From the NCBI RefSeq assembly GCF_965198245.1, contig NZ_OZ240249.1, positions 248,001 to 312,000 of the forward strand: DNA of 64,000 nucleotides, in the 5' to 3' direction. Numbering within the stretch: the stretch's first letter is position 1; each line of letters begins with the position of its first letter. Positions 63,014-64,000 of this stretch are shown one piece after another. Source of the DNA: Poriferisodalis sp965198245. GTDB taxonomy: Bacteria; Actinomycetota; Acidimicrobiia; Acidimicrobiales; Poriferisodalaceae. Below the pieces are notes generated by a model. That model saw only the letters and a program-made list of their open reading frames with translations, made no database searches and was not told the DNA's origin. Position numbers and translations under genes: made by a program.

Positions 63014-64000
63014 TCAGGCCGAGCTGGCGCGGGCTCGTTCGGCCAATTCGGCGATGTCAGCCATGATCGCCGACAGCTCATAGTCCTTCGGCGTATAGAC
63101 GGCGGCCACGCCGGCATCGCGCAGCATCTGATGATCGGCCGGCGGAATGATCCCGCCCACCACCACTGGAGCACTCACGCCTTCGGCGTCGAGACACGCC
63201 AGCACTTCGGGCACCAGCTCGAGATGGCTGCCTGACAGGATCGACAGCCCCACCACGTCGACGTCCTCGTCACGGGCAGTCGCAGCGATGTGGGCCGGCG
63301 TCAGGCGGATCCCCTCGTACACCACCTCCATGCCGGCGTTGCGCGCTGCCACCGCCACCTGTTCCGCGCCGTTGGAATGGCCGTCAAGTCCCGGCTTGGC
63401 CACCAGCACCCGTGGCGGCCCGCCCGCCATCTGGGCGCAACGCTCCGCCACCGATGCCAGCCCCGATCTCACCGAAGCAGGGCTGCCGGCCCCGACGCCA
63501 CCCAAGCCCGTCGGTGCCCGGTACTCCCCGAACACCTCGCGCAGCGCCTGCGCCCACTCGCCGGTCGTCACCCCGGCGTGGGCGGCCTCGATGGTCGGCC
63601 CCATGATGTTGACATCGCCCGACGCGGCAACCCGCAGGTCGTCGAGCGCTGCCACCACCCGGTTCGAGTCTCGGGTGCCCCGCCACCGTTCGAGATCGGC
63701 GATGAGCTCGGCTTCCACCTCGGGATCCACCCGCAGGATCGACTCGTCGCCTTCCAGCGGCGACGGGGCGGTCTCGGTGAACTCGTTCACTCCCACCACG
63801 GTCAGCTCGCCGCTCTCGATCTGCCGTACGCGCTCGGTGTGGCTCGCAACCAACCGCCGCTTCAGTTCCTCGATGGCCGCAAAGGCGCCGCCCATGCCCA
63901 GCACGTCATCCAACTCAGCCTGCGCAGACGCCACGAGCTCGGCCGTCAGGCCCTCCACCACAACCGAGCCGTCAAAGATGTCGCCGTACTCCAGCAGGTC
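63014..64000 (-). CDS. Ethylmalonyl-CoA mutase-like protein, C-terminal part
   Basis: The frame is open to the right edge of the window, so the start is outside; 328 residues are visible. It contains the end of the catalytic barrel ('VNEFTETAPSPL', 'GEWAQALREVFGEYRAPTG') and a complete cobalamin-binding domain: 'VLVAKPGLDGHSNGAEQVAV' with the axial His in DGHS, 'VGLSILSGSHLELVPEV' and 'VVVGGIIPP'. The GLSILSGSH form is typical of ethylmalonyl-CoA mutase rather than methylmalonyl-CoA mutase, and ccr and mce in the window agree. It would convert ethylmalonyl-CoA to methylsuccinyl-CoA using adenosylcobalamin. Confidence 0.85.
   Translation of the reverse strand, partial: DLLEYGDIFDGSVVVEGLTAELVASAQAELDDVLGMGGAFAAIEELKRRLVASHTERVRQIESGELTVVGVNEFTETAPSPLEGDESILRVDPEVEAELIADLERWRGTRDSNRVVAALDDLRVAASGDVNIMGPTIEAAHAGVTTGEWAQALREVFGEYRAPTGLGGVGAGSPASVRSGLASVAERCAQMAGGPPRVLVAKPGLDGHSNGAEQVAVAARNAGMEVVYEGIRLTPAHIAATARDEDVDVVGLSILSGSHLELVPEVLACLDAEGVSAPVVVGGIIPPADHQMLRDAGVAAVYTPKDYELSAIMADIAELAERARASSA

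Overview
The window is GC-rich, gene-dense bacterial DNA. Several traits point to Actinomycetota: a PAC2-family protein, an actinobacterial-type small epsilon subunit beside an acyl-CoA carboxylase beta subunit, exonuclease VII, an ethylmalonyl-CoA pathway gene set and a menaquinone cluster. The many GTG/TTG starts and the secreted cadherin/fibronectin protein suggest a marine or aquatic Acidimicrobiia-like lineage. The lineage is inference; no rRNA is present.

Layout. 1-5.8 kb: 3' part of a secreted beta-propeller protein, PAC2 protein, chorismate synthase, TSUP transporter and a MalY-type aminotransferase. 5.8-13.7 kb: an accessory island bounded by a 31-bp direct repeat that duplicates the 3' end of the SURF1 gene; it carries a one-piece restriction-modification enzyme, a SIR2-domain defence-type protein, a RelE-like protein and an orphan. 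13.6-18.3 kb: SURF1, an S9 peptidase and xseBA. 18.4-27.9 kb: accessory stretch between two oppositely oriented tRNA-Ser genes, holding a coupled three-gene TIGR04255 cassette, a 1364-residue secreted adhesin-like protein with a 13-G tract upstream, a MazEF-type module beside a broken tadA copy, tadA and a fatty acid hydroxylase. An SRP RNA gene not in the ORF predictions lies just upstream of the second tRNA-Ser.

28-39 kb: dnaX, recR, thiolase, crotonyl-CoA carboxylase/reductase, methylmalonyl-CoA epimerase, then a BMP-type nucleoside ABC importer. 39-42.6 kb: mtnA coupled to an aldolase-dehydrogenase fusion, suggesting methylthioadenosine salvage through a DHAP-shunt route. 42.6-50 kb: menaquinone genes menE, menC, menH, menD and an isochorismate synthase fused behind a MerR DNA-binding domain, with a cytidine deaminase embedded. 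50-54 kb: TetR regulator, MttB-superfamily methyltransferase without an in-frame stop, acyl-CoA ligase.

54-64 kb: 5'-3' exonuclease, VOC protein, a second MazEF-type module, acyl-CoA carboxylase beta and epsilon subunits, an AlbA_2 protein with an AT-rich promoter, a CoA transferase, a decayed cadherin gene split by a short dispersed repeat, a DUF393 protein and the C-terminal half of an ethylmalonyl-CoA mutase-like protein that runs off the end. Thiolase, Ccr, epimerase, carboxylase and mutase together fit the ethylmalonyl-CoA pathway and propionyl-CoA handling. The strongest leads for novelty are the MerR-isochorismate synthase fusion, the SURF1-end defence island, the mtnA-linked fusion enzyme, the TIGR04255 cassette and the dispersed repeat.
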